64,000 nt of DNA from Rhodanobacter sp. (GTDB lineage Bacteria > Pseudomonadota > Gammaproteobacteria > Xanthomonadales > Rhodanobacteraceae). The DNA lies in the NCBI GenBank assembly GCA_040371205.1, contig AP031382.1, positions 2,539,562 to 2,603,561 of the forward strand. The letters are read 5' to 3'. The notes beneath the pieces were generated by a model that had not been told where the DNA came from, made no database searches, and was given only the letters and a program-made list of their open reading frames with translations. How positions within the stretch are numbered: position 1 is the stretch's first letter; every line of letters begins with the position of its first letter. The translations under genes were made by a program, and so were the position numbers. Shown here piece by piece: positions 1 to 10,233 of the stretch.

Positions 1-1
1 A

Positions 2-1174
2 TTGCGCACCCTGCTGCGCGGGGTGTTCGGCCAGGACGACCGCGTGCCGTTCGCCGGCAACCCTGCGGGAACGGGTGCCCCCGAGATCCCGTGGAATCAG
101 AACTCGATCCGCTTCGAATTCGCCCTGCCCAGCTACGCGCACGCCGACACCAACCGGTACCAGACCTGGCTGCAGGGACTGGACCGCGGCTGGTCGCCAT
201 GGCGCGAAGACGCCTACCGCGAATACACCAACCTGCCCGACGGGCTTTACCGCTTCCATGTCCGCGGCCGCAACCTGTACGGGCAGGAAGGCCGCGAAGC
301 CGTGTTCGATTTCCGCGTCCTGCCGCCGTGGTACCGCACGACCTGGGCCTGGCTGCTCTGGGCGGCCTGCGGCGCGCTGGCGCTGAGCCTGCTGGTCCGC
401 TGGCGCTCGCATGCCTTGCGCCAGCGCAACCGGGCACTGGCCATGCTGGTGTCCAGGCGCACCACCGAGCTGGCGCAGGCCAACGAAGCGCTGCGGGAGG
501 CAAATGCCGCGCTGGCGCAGCAGGTTTTCGTCGACTCGCTCACCGGCCTCAAGAACCGGCGCTACCTCGACGGCCACATCGAGCACGACCTGGCCAACGC
601 CCGGCGGCATGGCCCGGAACTGCAGATGTACCTGCTGTTCCTGATCGTGGACGTCGACCACTTCAAGCAGATCAACGACAGCCATGGCCACGCCGCCGGC
701 GACCTCGTGCTGCAACAGTTCCGCGACGTGCTGCTGTCGGTGGTGCGCGAATCCGACACCGCGGTGCGCTATGGGGGCGAGGAATTCCTCATCGTCGCGC
801 GCTTCGCCCTGCCGGGCACCGGCCCGCAATACGCCGAGCGCGTCCGCGCCGCGGTGGCCGCCCACCGCTTTGTGCTGGACGGCGGGCAGAGCCTGAGCCT
901 CAGCTGTTCGCTCGGTTTCGCCAGTTACCCGCTCTTTACCAGCGCGCCGGACCGGCTGGCGTGGGAACAGGTGGTCAACATCGCCGACGAATGCCTGTAC
1001 GCGGCGAAACGGCATGGCCGCAACGCCTGGGCCGGTGTGCTGCCGGCAGCCGCACCGCCAGACGCCGAGGTGGCCGAGGCGCTGCGCGAGGCGTTGGCAC
1101 GCCTGCCGGAACCGGGGCCGCTGCCCGTGGCGGCGTCATGGACTTGCGCAAAACCGCCGGAAGCTATGAAGTGA
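2..1174 (+). CDS. Sensor diguanylate cyclase, C-terminal part (5' end outside window)
   Basis: The frame is open at the left edge, so the N-terminal sensor (probably a beta-propeller, as in other Y_Y_Y proteins) is missing. The visible 390 residues contain a Y_Y_Y-type Ig-like domain (about 25-107), one membrane helix (about 113-131), a short coiled coil (about 140-170) and a GGDEF domain (about 175-345). The active site reads GGEEF near residue 258, and an RxxD inhibitory site (RESD) lies just before it, so both cyclase activity and product inhibition look intact. Such proteins make cyclic di-GMP from two GTP in response to a periplasmic signal. The next gene, also of a c-di-GMP family, follows in the same direction after 40 nt. 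Confidence 0.9.
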   Translation: MRTLLRGVFGQDDRVPFAGNPAGTGAPEIPWNQNSIRFEFALPSYAHADTNRYQTWLQGLDRGWSPWREDAYREYTNLPDGLYRFHVRGRNLYGQEGREAVFDFRVLPPWYRTTWAWLLWAACGALALSLLVRWRSHALRQRNRALAMLVSRRTTELAQANEALREANAALAQQVFVDSLTGLKNRRYLDGHIEHDLANARRHGPELQMYLLFLIVDVDHFKQINDSHGHAAGDLVLQQFRDVLLSVVRESDTAVRYGGEEFLIVARFALPGTGPQYAERVRAAVAAHRFVLDGGQSLSLSCSLGFASYPLFTSAPDRLAWEQVVNIADECLYAAKRHGRNAWAGVLPAAAPPDAEVAEALREALARLPEPGPLPVAASWTCAKPPEAMK

Positions 1175-1214
1175 GCGCATCCTTGGCCATGTCCATCCCG
1201 CAGAAGGAGCCTCC

Positions 1215-2342
1215 GTGCCGCGGCGTCCCATCGACACGACCGAACTGACCATCGGCCGCCCTATCCGCTTCAATGCCTACGACGCCCGGGGCAACGTGCT
1301 GCTGAGCTATGGCCAGATCATCCAGACCGTGGCCCAGCGCGACATGCTGCTGCAGAACGGCCTGTTCTACGGTTCCGACGAGGAATGCCGCAGCCCGCTG
1401 CCGCCGCAGTTGGCGGAGCCTTCGCTGTCGCCGCTGGCGCGCGTGCTCGACGCGCGGCGGCGCCTGCATGCCCTGCTGACCGACCCCGAGCCGACGGATT
1501 TCCCGATCGCGCTGGCCGGCATCGCCGCGCAGGTGCGCGAAGCTTGCCGGACCAATCCCGACGTGACCCTGGCCAGCATGCTGCTGCGCACCGAGGGTCC
1601 GTACAGCAGCCGACATGCGGTGAACGCCGCCATCGCCTGCCAGATCACCAGCGCGGCGCTGGAGCTGGAGCCCGACGAATCCATCGCCACGGTCTCGGCC
1701 GCCCTGACGATGAACATCGGCATGTTCGCCCTGCACGACGTGCTGGCCACCCGCAAGGCGCCGCTGACCGACACGCAGCAGGCGGCGGTACGCGGGCATT
1801 GCGAGGCCGGCGTGGCACGCCTGCGCGAACTGGGCATCGACGACGAACGCTGGCTGGAGGCGGTGGGCGACCATCACGAACGCAGCGACGGCAGCGGCTA
1901 TCCCACCGGCAAGCACGGCGACGACATCGGCCAGCCGGCACGCCTGCTGGCCGTGGCCGACGTGTATTGCGCGCGCGTCGCCGGCCGCGACTACCGCCCG
2001 CCGCTGCAATCCACGCAGGCCCTGCGCTGGATGTTCCTCAACGAGGGCGCGGCGCTGGACATGAACATGGCCAAGGTGTTCATCAAGACCCTGGGCATCT
2101 ACCCACCCGGCACCGGCGTGCGCCTGCGCAACGGCTCGATCGCCGTGGTGATCCAGCGCGGCACGGCCGGCCACCAGCCGGTGGTGGCGTCGCTCACCAC
2201 CCACAACGGCCTGCGGCTGGCCTCGCCGATACGCCGCGGCGGCGACGTGGACGCGCACACCATCGTCGAGGTGGTGAACCTCTGGCAGTTGGGCATGCCC
2301 GTGAGCATGGAGGCGTTGTGGGGCGCCGACGCGGTGGATTGA
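1215..2342 (+). CDS. Degenerate HD-GYP domain protein
   Basis: A 375-residue protein starting at GTG, preceded by AGAAGGAG at 1203-1210. The C-terminal half has the HD-GYP fold: a first metal-site His in a RHAVNAA context, a later GHCEAG His, the pair H220-H221 in DHHERSDGSGYP (226-230 giving the GYP signature) and ADVY. The HD dyad itself is lost: the motif normally reading LLHDIG reads LTMNIG, with Met166-Asn167 in place of His-Asp. HD-GYP proteins hydrolyse c-di-GMP; this one is probably inactive or altered and may act as a binding protein. The neighbouring GGDEF gene suggests a shared signalling role. No transmembrane segment or receiver domain is seen. Confidence 0.82.
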   Translation: MPRRPIDTTELTIGRPIRFNAYDARGNVLLSYGQIIQTVAQRDMLLQNGLFYGSDEECRSPLPPQLAEPSLSPLARVLDARRRLHALLTDPEPTDFPIALAGIAAQVREACRTNPDVTLASMLLRTEGPYSSRHAVNAAIACQITSAALELEPDESIATVSAALTMNIGMFALHDVLATRKAPLTDTQQAAVRGHCEAGVARLRELGIDDERWLEAVGDHHERSDGSGYPTGKHGDDIGQPARLLAVADVYCARVAGRDYRPPLQSTQALRWMFLNEGAALDMNMAKVFIKTLGIYPPGTGVRLRNGSIAVVIQRGTAGHQPVVASLTTHNGLRLASPIRRGGDVDAHTIVEVVNLWQLGMPVSMEALWGADAVD

Positions 2343-2362
2343 GCGCCGCTTAAAACGGTCGG

Positions 2363-4984
2363 TTATCCCAACCGGGCCAGCAGGGCTTGCCGCAGGTGTT
2401 GCTGCTGTGCCTCGTCCAACGGCGTATCGCTGCGGTCGGTGAGCTGGAAGAAATCTTCCACCCGCTCGCCGAAAGTGGCGATGCGCGCGTCGTGCACGCG
2501 CGTCTCGCAGGCCACCAGCACCTGCGCCACCGCGGCCAGCAGGCCGGGGCGGTCGCTGCACACCAGGGCCATGCGGGTGCGGCCGTCGGCCTGCCGGAAA
2601 TCGATGCGCGGCGGCATCTGGAAATGCTTGAGCTGGCGCGACATGCTGCGTCGCGGCGGCAGAATCTGCCCGCCCTGCGACAAGGCGCGCTGCATGCGCT
2701 GGCGCAATTCCTCGGCGCGGTCCGCGCTGGCCGGCTGCTGGCCGTCCGCCTCCAGCAGCAAGAAAGTGTCCATCGCCATGCCGGCGCTGGAACCGAGGAT
2801 GCGCGCTTCCACCACCGAGAAGTGCAGCCGGTCCAGCATCGCGGTGACGCTGGCGAACAGGCCGTCGCGGTCCGGCGTGCACACGAACAGCTCGGTGCTG
2901 CCGCGCACCGACAGCGGGTGCACCGCGACCAGCGGCCACGCGCCGTTCGCGCGCACGATGGCGGCGGTCTGCCACGCGATCTGCTCGGGACGGTGGCGCA
3001 GGAAGCTGGACGCCGGGAACACGCTCCACGCATGCTCGGCCGCTTCCGCGGCGATGCCTTCGTCCTGCAGCAGGATCAGTGCCTGCGCGCGGCAGGCCTC
3101 GATACGCGCCGCGGCGTCGTGCCCGGGCCGGGTGTCGCTGCGCAGCGCCTGCCGCGCGGCGGCGTAGAGATCGGCCAGCAGGCGGTCCTTCCAGCCGTTC
3201 CAAAGCTTCGGGCTGGTACCGATGATGTCGGCCACGGTGAGCAGGTAGAGCCGCCCCAGCCGCTCGCGATCGCCCACGGCGTCGGCGAACTTGCGCACCA
3301 CGTCGGGATCGGTGATGTCCTGGCGCTGCGCGGTGGTGCTCATCAGCAGGTGCCAGCGCACCAGCCACGCCACGCGCTCGCCGTCGGCCGCGGGCAGGCC
3401 CAGCTTGGCGCAGAACGCGTGCGCATCGCCTTCGCCCAGCACGGAGTGGTCGCCGCCGCGGCCCTTGGCGATGTCGTGGAACAGGCCGGCCAGCAGCATC
3501 AGCTCCGGTTGGGCGAGGCTGGCCCAGACGTCGCAGGCGACCGGAAATTCGCCGCGCGCCGCCGGATCGGCGAAGCGCGCCATCTGGCGCAGCACGCGCA
3601 GCGTGTGTTCGTCCACCGTGTAGACGTGGAACAGGTCGTACTGCATGCGCCCGAACACCTTGCCGAACGCAGGCAGGATCGCGGCAAGCAGGCCATGCCG
3701 GTTCATCCGCCACAGCGCATCCACCGCCGGCGCGCCGCGCTTGAGCAGGCGCAGGAAGGCCGCCAGCACCGCGGGATCGTCGGCCAGCCTGCCGTCGTGC
3801 AGCGCGGTGGCCTGGTGGATGCGGCGCATGGTGTCGGCGGTGAAACCGATCAGGCCGGGCTCGTCCAGCCGCGCGATGAAGATTTCCACCAACGCCGCCG
3901 GGCGCCGCGCGAACAGCTCGGGATCGCGCGCCGCCAGCCGCGTGCCGTGGCGCACAAAGTCCTCGCCCACCGGCTTCGCCTCGCCGGGCGGCTCCAGCAG
4001 CTCGACGAAGCGCTCGGCGATCTGCACGCCCAGCCGTTCGACCTGGCTGGCCGCACGGTAGTAACCCTGCATGAACTGTTCGACGCCGAGATTCTTCTCG
4101 TGCTCGTCCTCGAAGCCCAGCCGCACGGCCAGCGCGCGCTGGTAGTCGAACAGCAGGCGCTCCTCCGGCCGGCCGGCTTCCAGGTGCAGCGCCCAGCGAT
4201 AGCGCCGCAGCGTGGTTTCGGCCTCGCACAGGCTGGCGCGTTCGGCGGGATCGAGCAGGCCGGCCTCCTGCATCGCCTCGAAACCGCCAGCATGCGCGAG
4301 CCGGCGTCCCAGCCAGCGCAGCGAGTCCAGCGTGCGCAGCCCGCCAGGACCATCCTTGAGATTGGGTTCGAGGTTGCTGGCGGTATCGTTGTGGCGCGCG
4401 TGCCGGACATCGCGCTCAGCCAGCCGCGCCGCAAGGTAGTCGCGCGGCGGCCACAGCGCGGGATCGTCCACGATGGCGCGCAGCGCGGCCTCCAGCGCGA
4501 TATCGCCGGCCATCCACTTCGCATCGAGCAGGCTGGTGAACACGCTGGCGTCCTCGGCGGCCAGCGCACGGCACTGCGCCGGCTCGCGCACCGCGTGGCC
4601 GACCTTGAGGCCGACGTCCCACAGCGTGGCGAAACACTGCTCCAGCGCCCGCAAACGCGCCGGCTCGGGGCGTTCGGCCAGCACCAGCAGATCCACGTCG
4701 GAACGCGGAAACAGCAGGCCGCGGCCGAACCCGCCCACCGCGAACAGCGCGGCGCCGTTCACTTCGCCCAGGCAGGCCGTCCAGACATGCACCACGATGC
4801 GGGCCACTGCTTCGGCACGCCGCCGTGCCAGCACACTGGCGTCGGCGCCCGCGCGGAAAGCGGTCGCCAGGTCGCGGTCCACGTCGCCCAGCAATTGCCG
4901 CAGCGCACGCCGCGCATCGGTCGATACGCCCGAACGCGGCACGACCGCGGGCAAGCGCGGCAAGGGTGGGAGCGCAACACTCAT
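2363..4984 (-). CDS. glnD: Bifunctional [protein-PII] uridylyltransferase / uridylyl-removing enzyme
   Basis: GlnD senses glutamine and adds or removes UMP on PII proteins, which controls glutamine synthetase and nitrogen gene expression. The 873-residue length is typical. The nucleotidyltransferase motif [17 protein letters not shown] lies near residues 82-98, a PII-uridylyltransferase helical domain follows, and the HD hydrolase motif ([13 protein letters not shown]) lies near residue 500. Two ACT domains (about 690-770 and 795-873) form the glutamine sensor. All key motifs look intact. It lies 67 nt downstream of map on the same strand, a common order in this lineage, and converges with the HD-GYP-like gene. 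Confidence 0.97.
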   Translation of the reverse strand: MSVALPPLPRLPAVVPRSGVSTDARRALRQLLGDVDRDLATAFRAGADASVLARRRAEAVARIVVHVWTACLGEVNGAALFAVGGFGRGLLFPRSDVDLLVLAERPEPARLRALEQCFATLWDVGLKVGHAVREPAQCRALAAEDASVFTSLLDAKWMAGDIALEAALRAIVDDPALWPPRDYLAARLAERDVRHARHNDTASNLEPNLKDGPGGLRTLDSLRWLGRRLAHAGGFEAMQEAGLLDPAERASLCEAETTLRRYRWALHLEAGRPEERLLFDYQRALAVRLGFEDEHEKNLGVEQFMQGYYRAASQVERLGVQIAERFVELLEPPGEAKPVGEDFVRHGTRLAARDPELFARRPAALVEIFIARLDEPGLIGFTADTMRRIHQATALHDGRLADDPAVLAAFLRLLKRGAPAVDALWRMNRHGLLAAILPAFGKVFGRMQYDLFHVYTVDEHTLRVLRQMARFADPAARGEFPVACDVWASLAQPELMLLAGLFHDIAKGRGGDHSVLGEGDAHAFCAKLGLPAADGERVAWLVRWHLLMSTTAQRQDITDPDVVRKFADAVGDRERLGRLYLLTVADIIGTSPKLWNGWKDRLLADLYAAARQALRSDTRPGHDAAARIEACRAQALILLQDEGIAAEAAEHAWSVFPASSFLRHRPEQIAWQTAAIVRANGAWPLVAVHPLSVRGSTELFVCTPDRDGLFASVTAMLDRLHFSVVEARILGSSAGMAMDTFLLLEADGQQPASADRAEELRQRMQRALSQGGQILPPRRSMSRQLKHFQMPPRIDFRQADGRTRMALVCSDRPGLLAAVAQVLVACETRVHDARIATFGERVEDFFQLTDRSDTPLDEAQQQHLRQALLARLG

Positions 4985-5051
4985 CGGCGGGACCGGGCAT
5001 GGCGTGGAAGAAGCTTCAGTCTGCCACGCCCGCCGTGTTCACCGCAGGAAC

Positions 5052-5816
5052 TCAGGCATCCGGCCAGGGCGTGAGGATCTCGAAGCCGTCGGCGGTGACC
5101 GCGATGGTGTGCTCCCACTGCGCGGAGAGCGAATGGTCCTTGGTGACCACGGTCCAGCCATCGGGCAGCTGCTTGGTCTGCGGCTTGCCGGCATTGACCA
5201 TCGGCTCGACCGTGAAGGTCATGCCTTCCTGAAGCGGAACGCCGGTGCCGGGCTTGCCGTAGTGCAGCACCTGCGGCTCGTCGTGGTAGACCTTGCCGAT
5301 GCCGTGGCCGCAGTACTCGCGCACCACGCTGAAGCCGGCGGCCTCGGCGTGCTGCTGGATCGCGTGGCCCACGTCGCCCAAGGTGGCACCCGGCCTCACC
5401 GCCTGGATGCCGCGCATCATCGCCTCGTGGGTGGTCTCCACCAGCCGCTTGGCCAGCACCGAGGGCGTGCCCACGAAATACATGCGGCTGGTGTCGCCGT
5501 GCCAGCCGTCCTTGATGACGGTGACGTCGAGGTTGACGATGTCGCCGTCCTTCAGCACCTTGCCGGGGCTGGGGATGCCGTGGCAGATCACGTGGTTGAC
5601 CGAGGTGCACAGCGTCTTGGGAAAGCCGTGGTAGCCCACGTTGGCGGGCACCGCCTTCTGCACGTTGACGATGTGCTCGTAGGCGATGCGGTCCAGTTCC
5701 TCGGTGGTGACGCCGGGCTTGACGTGGTCCTTCAGCATGGCCAGCACCTCGGCGGCCAGCCGGCCGGCCTCGCGCATGCCTTCAAGGTCTTTCGGGGATT
5801 TCAGGGTGATGGCCAT
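5052..5816 (-). CDS. map: Methionine aminopeptidase, type I
   Basis: Removes the initiator Met from nascent proteins with a small second residue. The start at 5816 ([14 protein letters not shown]) matches the usual family N-terminus; the 19 in-frame residues before it look untranslated. The 254-residue protein has the pita-bread fold motifs: the substrate His in GYHGFPKT, the metal Asp pair (NLDVTV and GDTSRM), the metal His in CGHGIG, and the two Glu in TVEPMVN and WEHTIAV. No N-terminal zinc extension is present, so it is the short cytosolic type I form. It diverges from rpsB, as in many proteobacteria. Confidence 0.97.
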   Translation of the reverse strand: MAITLKSPKDLEGMREAGRLAAEVLAMLKDHVKPGVTTEELDRIAYEHIVNVQKAVPANVGYHGFPKTLCTSVNHVICHGIPSPGKVLKDGDIVNLDVTVIKDGWHGDTSRMYFVGTPSVLAKRLVETTHEAMMRGIQAVRPGATLGDVGHAIQQHAEAAGFSVVREYCGHGIGKVYHDEPQVLHYGKPGTGVPLQEGMTFTVEPMVNAGKPQTKQLPDGWTVVTKDHSLSAQWEHTIAVTADGFEILTPWPDA

Positions 5817-5874
5817 GGCGGTAGTCCAGATGGCGGCACTGCCGGCACCGGTCAAGCCGGCATCCACGGGCAAC

Positions 5875-5904
5875 TTGCCGCCGCGCCGGCATGCCGGCTA
5901 CAAT
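5875..5904 (+). promoter_or_regulatory. Candidate sigma-70 promoter for rpsB-tsf
   Basis: TTGCCG at 5875-5880 and TACAAT at 5899-5904 are separated by 18 nt, a good match to the housekeeping consensus. Transcription would start near 5911, giving a leader of about 220 nt before rpsB. That leader may hold the S2 autoregulatory site known in enterobacteria, but no conserved element was recognised by eye. Confidence 0.55.
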
Positions 5905-6131
5905 CTCGCAGTTTTGCAGACCGCCGTCGAGGTTTTCGACCGGCGCGCACTGCGAGGCGAAATGGGATTGTAACCGCGTCGCGGCAGCATCCCAAACCCA
6001 ACGCCACACACGCATCGGCACCGTTCTTCGGGGTGCCGCGCGCAGCCTTCGCTGCCGCGGTCGAAGCCGGGGATGCGTGGAGGTCCCAACCCCCGGGCCA
6101 CCTGAAAAGGCCCACTGCAAGGAGTTACACC

Positions 6132-7007
6132 ATGGCTCAAGTCACCATGCGCGAGATGCTCGAAGCCGGCGTGCATTTCGGTCACCAGACCCGTTACTGG
6201 AACCCGAAGATGGGTCCGTACATCTTCGGCGCCCGCGGCAAGATCCACATCATCAACCTCGAGAAGACCCTGCCGCTGTTCACCGACGCGATGAACTTCC
6301 TGTCGGGCCTGGCGCAGAAGCGCGGCACCATCCTGTTCGTGGGCACCAAGCGCTCCGCCCGCGAGGCGCTGGCCGAGGAAGCCACCCGCGCCGGCATGCC
6401 CTTCGTCACCGCGCGCTGGCTGGGCGGCATGCTCACCAACTTCCGCACCGTGAAGCAGTCGGTGTCCAAGCTCAAGGAGCTGGAAGCCGCCGAGACCGAC
6501 GGCAGCTTCGACAAGCTGGTCAAGCACGAAGTGCTGGCCCGCCGCCGCGAGCGCGAGAAGCTGGAGAACTCGCTGGGCGGCATCAAGAACATGAACCGCC
6601 TGCCCGACGCGCTGTTCGTGATCGACATCGGCCACGAGGACATCGCCGTGCAGGAAGCCCGCAAGCTGGGCATCCCGGTGGTGGCGGTGGTCGACACCAA
6701 CTACAACCCGGAACTGGTGGACTACGCGATCCCCGGCAACGACGACGCGATCCGCGCGATCCAGCTGTACGCCCGCGCCGCCGCCGACTCGATCCTGGAA
6801 GGCAAGGCCGCCGCGCCGGCCGCCGCCCAGGGCGACGCCGACGAGTTCGTCGAGCTGGACGAGGAAGGCAACCCGGTCGCCAAGGCCGAGCGCAACGAGC
6901 GCAAGGCGGCCCCGCGCCGCGACCGCGACGCCGCCCCGCGCAAGGGCGCCGGCGCCCCGCGCCGCGACGGTGGCCGCGAAGGCCGCGCTCCGCGCGACGC
7001 CAAGTAA
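6132..7007 (+). CDS. rpsB: 30S ribosomal protein S2 with a long charged C-terminal tail
   Basis: Structural protein of the small subunit, also needed to recruit S1. The start ([19 protein letters not shown]) follows the SD AAGGAG at 6119-6124 and is the standard S2 N-terminus. The first ~230 residues are a complete S2 core, ending with the conserved [14 protein letters not shown] segment. The protein is 291 residues; the Escherichia coli protein has about 241. The excess is an Ala/Gly-rich acidic stretch followed by a tail with repeated Arg, Asp, Pro and Ala that looks disordered. It is followed by tsf after 96 nt. Confidence 0.98.
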   Translation: MAQVTMREMLEAGVHFGHQTRYWNPKMGPYIFGARGKIHIINLEKTLPLFTDAMNFLSGLAQKRGTILFVGTKRSAREALAEEATRAGMPFVTARWLGGMLTNFRTVKQSVSKLKELEAAETDGSFDKLVKHEVLARRREREKLENSLGGIKNMNRLPDALFVIDIGHEDIAVQEARKLGIPVVAVVDTNYNPELVDYAIPGNDDAIRAIQLYARAAADSILEGKAAAPAAAQGDADEFVELDEEGNPVAKAERNERKAAPRRDRDAAPRKGAGAPRRDGGREGRAPRDAK

Positions 7008-7058
7008 GCCGATGCGGTGGCGGGCAACCGCCGCCGCGACGACAAGCCATCCCGGCGT

Positions 7059-7077
7059 CGTGGCGCGATCCGCCACG
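7059..7077 (+). other. Stem-loop in the rpsB-tsf intergenic region
   Basis: A perfect 7-bp stem (7059-7065 with 7071-7077) with a 5-nt loop lies 27 nt before the tsf start. There is no U-run, so it is not a classical terminator. It may tune read-through or mRNA processing between rpsB and tsf. Confidence 0.4.
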
Positions 7078-7103
7078 GCGCCCCGAGCATTCGAGGAATA
7101 CCG

Positions 7104-7982
7104 ATGAGCAATATCTCCGCCCAACTCGTGAAGGAACTGCGCGAGCGTTCCGGCGCCGGCATGATGGAGTGCAAGAAGGCGCTGGTCGAGAACAACGGCG
7201 ACATCGACGCCGCCATGGAGTGGCTGCGCAAGACCGGCATGGTCAAGGCCGAGAAGAAGGCCGACCGCATCGCCGCCGAAGGCCGCATCGCCGCCGCCCA
7301 GGCCGGCGGCAAGGCCGTGCTGGTCGAGGTCAACAGCGAGACCGACTTCGTCGCCAAGGCACCGAACTTCATCGAGTTCACCAACGCCGTCGCCGAGGCC
7401 GCGCTGAAGGCGAGCGCCGGCGACATCGAGACCGTGAAGGCTGCCGCCTTCCCGGATGCCGCCAGCATCGAGGAAGCCGCCAAGGCGCAGACCGCGACCA
7501 TCGGCGAAAAGATCGAAGTGCGCCGCGCCGCGCGCGTCGAGAACGACGGCCCGCTGGCCACCTACTCGCACGGCGGCAAGATCGGCGTGATCGTGGCGCT
7601 CAAGGGCGGCTCGGACGAACTGGCCAAGGGCATCGCCATGCACGTGGCGGCGATGAACCCGCCCTACGTGAAGGCCGAGGACGTCCCCGCCGACTTCGTC
7701 GCCAAGGAAAAGGAAATCGCCCTGGCCGCAATGTCGGACAAGGAAAAGGCCAAGCCGGCCGACATCCTGGAAAAGATCGTCTCGGGCAAGATCAACAAGA
7801 TCGTCTCCGAGGTCACCCTGGTCGGCCAGCCCTACGTGCTGGATACCAACGTCACCGTGGGCGACGCGCTGAAGAAGGAAGGCGCCGACGTGATCTCGGT
7901 GGTGCGCCTGGCCGTGGGCGAGGGCATCGAGAAGGTGCAGGAAGACTACCTGGCCGAAGTCGCCAAGGCGATGCAGGGCTGA
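7104..7982 (+). CDS. tsf: Elongation factor Ts
   Basis: Nucleotide exchange factor that converts EF-Tu-GDP to EF-Tu-GTP. The 292-residue protein begins [20 protein letters not shown], and its SD is GAGGAA (7093-7098). The UBA-like N-terminal domain carries the [11 protein letters not shown] motif, and the EF-Tu contact TDFVAK follows at about residues 82-87. The two core subdomains follow and no truncation is seen. It lies downstream of rpsB in the standard rpsB-tsf operon and is followed by two terminator-like hairpins. Confidence 0.98.
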   Translation: MSNISAQLVKELRERSGAGMMECKKALVENNGDIDAAMEWLRKTGMVKAEKKADRIAAEGRIAAAQAGGKAVLVEVNSETDFVAKAPNFIEFTNAVAEAALKASAGDIETVKAAAFPDAASIEEAAKAQTATIGEKIEVRRAARVENDGPLATYSHGGKIGVIVALKGGSDELAKGIAMHVAAMNPPYVKAEDVPADFVAKEKEIALAAMSDKEKAKPADILEKIVSGKINKIVSEVTLVGQPYVLDTNVTVGDALKKEGADVISVVRLAVGEGIEKVQEDYLAEVAKAMQG

Positions 7983-8056
7983 AGCCCTGCATCGCTGCGC
8001 CCATGAATGGGCGCACGCGAAGCGGAGCCCGATTCGCCCTGCGAATCAGGCGAGTC

Positions 8057-8083
8057 AAAAAAGGGACAGGAGCCCCTTTTTTT
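8057..8083 (+). terminator. Rho-independent terminator after tsf
   Basis: A nine-base arm AAAAAAGGG (8057-8065) pairs with CCCTTTTTT within 8074-8082, leaving an 8-nt loop and continuing into a T-run. It lies 75 nt after the tsf stop and is the first of two candidate terminators. Confidence 0.65.
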
Positions 8084-8127
8084 ACCATCAGGCACAGCGC
8101 ACTGGCCTTCCAAAAAAAGCCGAGCAC

Positions 8128-8158
8128 AAAAAAAGCCGCGGACATCCGCGGCTTTTTT
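8128..8158. terminator. Bidirectional terminator between tsf and purK
   Basis: A-run, GCCGCGG, 4-nt loop, CCGCGGC, T-run: a strong symmetric hairpin with A- and T-tracts on both sides. It can end tsf transcription on the plus strand and purEK transcription on the minus strand; purK stops at 8178. Confidence 0.85.
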
Positions 8159-8177
8159 CATGCCCGAAGCAAGCGCC

Positions 8178-9335
8178 TCACCCGCGCAGCGCTTCCACCG
8201 TCGGCGCCACCTGCGCCTCGCGATTCAACTCCCGCCCAAGCGCCTCCAGCCGCAACGCCAGTTGTCCCGCATCCGGCGCACATACCGTGGCGTGCCCCAC
8301 CTTGCGGCCGGCACGCGCCGACTTGCCGTAGTCGTGCCAGTGCGCGTCGACGCTGCGCAGCACGGGCGCCGGGTCGGGCAACTCGCCGATCCAGTTGAAC
8401 ATCGCCGACGGCCCGCGGGCGCCCGTGTCGCCCAGCGGAAGACCGAGCACGGCGCGCACGTGGTTCTCGAACTGGCTGGCGTGCGCGCCCTCGATGGTCC
8501 AATGGCCTGAGTTGTGTACGCGCGGCGCCATCTCGTTGCCGAGCAGCTCACCGTCCTTCACGAACAGCTCCAGCGCGAACACGCCCACGTAATCCAGCCG
8601 CTCGGCCAGCGTGCGCGCCAGCGCGGTGGCGCGCGGCTGCAGCGCTTCGATGTCGGGCGCCGGCGCCAGGCTCATCGACAACACGCCGTCCACATGCCAG
8701 TTGCGGGTCAGCGGCCAGGTGCGGAAATCGCTGTCGCGGCCGCGCACCGCCAGTACCGACAGTTCACGCTGGAACGGCACGAAGGCTTCCAGGATCAGCC
8801 CGTGCTTTTCCGCCTGCGCGCCCAGCGCGGCCCAGGCCGCATCGGCATCGGCCGGCGACTTCAGGCGGAACTGGCCCTTGCCGTCGTAGCCCAGCCGGCG
8901 CGTCTTGAGGATGGCCGGCGCGCCCACCGCGGCCAGCGCGCGGTCGAGTCCGGCGCGGTCGTCCACCGCCATGAATTCGGGCGTGTGCAGGCCGCACTCG
9001 CGGAACAGGGTTTTCTCGGCAAGGCGATCCTGGGCCACCGCCAGCGCCCGCGGATTCGGGAACACCGCCACGCGCTCGGCCAGCCACTGCGCCGTCTCGG
9101 CCGGCACGTTCTCGAAGTCGAAGGTGACCACGTCGACCTTGCGCGCGAAGTCCTCCAGCGCGGCGTAGTCGGTCCAGTCCGCCTTGACCAGCGGCGCGAC
9201 CTGGCCCGCGCAGGCGTCGGGCGCGCTGTCCACCACCAGGCTGTTCACGCCCAGCGGCGCGGCGGCCAGCGCCAACATGCGCGCCAACTGGCCGCCACCG
9301 AGGATGCCGAGCACGGGCTGCCGCGCCCCGCTCAT
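8178..9335 (-). CDS. purK: 5-(carboxyamino)imidazole ribonucleotide synthase
   Basis: ATP-dependent carboxylation of AIR to N5-CAIR in de novo purine synthesis. The 385-residue ATP-grasp protein starts with the dinucleotide-type loop [12 protein letters not shown]. It contains the [16 protein letters not shown] glycine-rich loop, the ELSVLAVRG strand and the late [17 protein letters not shown] metal/phosphate motif. Its ATG overlaps the purE stop by 4 nt, so the two are probably translationally coupled. Confidence 0.96.
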   Translation of the reverse strand: MSGARQPVLGILGGGQLARMLALAAAPLGVNSLVVDSAPDACAGQVAPLVKADWTDYAALEDFARKVDVVTFDFENVPAETAQWLAERVAVFPNPRALAVAQDRLAEKTLFRECGLHTPEFMAVDDRAGLDRALAAVGAPAILKTRRLGYDGKGQFRLKSPADADAAWAALGAQAEKHGLILEAFVPFQRELSVLAVRGRDSDFRTWPLTRNWHVDGVLSMSLAPAPDIEALQPRATALARTLAERLDYVGVFALELFVKDGELLGNEMAPRVHNSGHWTIEGAHASQFENHVRAVLGLPLGDTGARGPSAMFNWIGELPDPAPVLRSVDAHWHDYGKSARAGRKVGHATVCAPDAGQLALRLEALGRELNREAQVAPTVEALRG

Positions 9336-9835
9336 GCGCGCGGATCCGGCTGGTCGAGCACCGCCCGGGTCTGCTTGGCGCGCCAGTTCTCCAGCGCCTG
9401 CGCAAGGCGGGTGTCGTGCAAGGCCAGCACAGCGGCGGCGAGCAACCCCGCATTCACGGCGCCGGCGCGACCGATCGCGAGCGTCCCCACCGGAATGCCG
9501 GCCGGCATCTGCGCGATGGAAAGCAGGGAATCCATGCCGTTCAAGGCTTTGGACTGCACCGGCACGCCGAACACCGGCAGCCGGGTCTTGGCCGCCAGCA
9601 TGCCCGGCAGATGGGCGGCGCCGCCGGCTCCGGCCACGATCACCTGGATACCGCGCGCCGCCGCCTGTTCGGCGTAGCTGAACAACAGATCCGGCGTGCG
9701 GTGCGCGGACACCACCTGCACCTCGTGCGCCACGCCCAACTCGGCGAGTACGGCCGAGGCATGCTCCATGGTTTCCCAGTCCGAGCGCGAGCCCATTACC
9801 ACGCCGACCCGCGGCGTTTCCGTCGTTGCTGTCAT
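9332..9835 (-). CDS. purE: N5-carboxyaminoimidazole ribonucleotide mutase
   Basis: Converts N5-CAIR to CAIR, the step after PurK. The start is the ATG at 9835 ([23 protein letters not shown]); a TTG five codons upstream is less likely. The 167-residue class I PurE carries [16 protein letters not shown], the [12 protein letters not shown] loop and the PVFGVPVQS motif. It is the first gene of a two-gene purEK operon. A TACAAT-like -10 element reads on the minus strand at 9859-9864. Confidence 0.96.
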   Translation of the reverse strand: MTATTETPRVGVVMGSRSDWETMEHASAVLAELGVAHEVQVVSAHRTPDLLFSYAEQAAARGIQVIVAGAGGAAHLPGMLAAKTRLPVFGVPVQSKALNGMDSLLSIAQMPAGIPVGTLAIGRAGAVNAGLLAAAVLALHDTRLAQALENWRAKQTRAVLDQPDPRA

Positions 9836-9896
9836 GGTTCGGCTGCCCAAAAGTGGTTATTGTACGGGCTTTCCGGCTTCATCACGATTTCAGCCC

Positions 9897-10169
9897 ATGG
9901 ACAAGCGCTTGCTCGATATCCTCTGTTGCCCGGTCAGCAAGACGCCGGTGCGCCTGCTGGCGCGCGCCGAGCTGGATGCGCTGAACGGCGCCATCGCCGC
10001 GGGCGACGTGGCAACGACCACCGGCAGCCCGGTGCGCGAACGGCTGGACGAAGGCCTCATCACCACCGACCGCAAGCTGGTCTATCGTGTCGCCGACGGC
10101 ATCCCGGTGATGCTGCCCGAGGAAGGCATCGGCACGGCCCAGTTGCGCGATTTCCCGGCCGCCGCCTGA
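9897..10169 (+). CDS. Trm112/YcaR-family small protein lacking the zinc cysteines
   Basis: A 90-residue protein starting MDKRLLDILCCPVSKTPV, the characteristic start of the YcaR/UPF0434 (Trm112-like) family. Short family members carry CPVC and a second Cys further on; here the motif reads CCPVS and no later Cys exists, so the zinc ribbon appears lost. An extra segment of about 25 residues lies in the middle before the conserved YRVADGIPVMLPEE end. Trm112-like proteins partner methyltransferases, but the role of the bacterial short forms is poorly defined. It diverges from purE. Confidence 0.8.
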   Translation: MDKRLLDILCCPVSKTPVRLLARAELDALNGAIAAGDVATTTGSPVRERLDEGLITTDRKLVYRVADGIPVMLPEEGIGTAQLRDFPAAA

Positions 10170-10233
10170 GGCCACGCTTACACGCACCGAATCCCCGCCG
10201 ATGGATCGGCGATCAGCCCGACGGACATCCGGT

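Noticed and set aside
2387-5074. An 895-codon plus-strand open frame opposite glnD
   Set aside because: It is antisense to a complete GlnD with all motifs, and its translation is His/Arg/Gln-rich with no family character, typical of high-GC shadow frames.
5898-7643. A 581-codon minus-strand frame across rpsB and tsf
   Set aside because: It is antisense to two certain ribosomal genes and has a biased, featureless composition.
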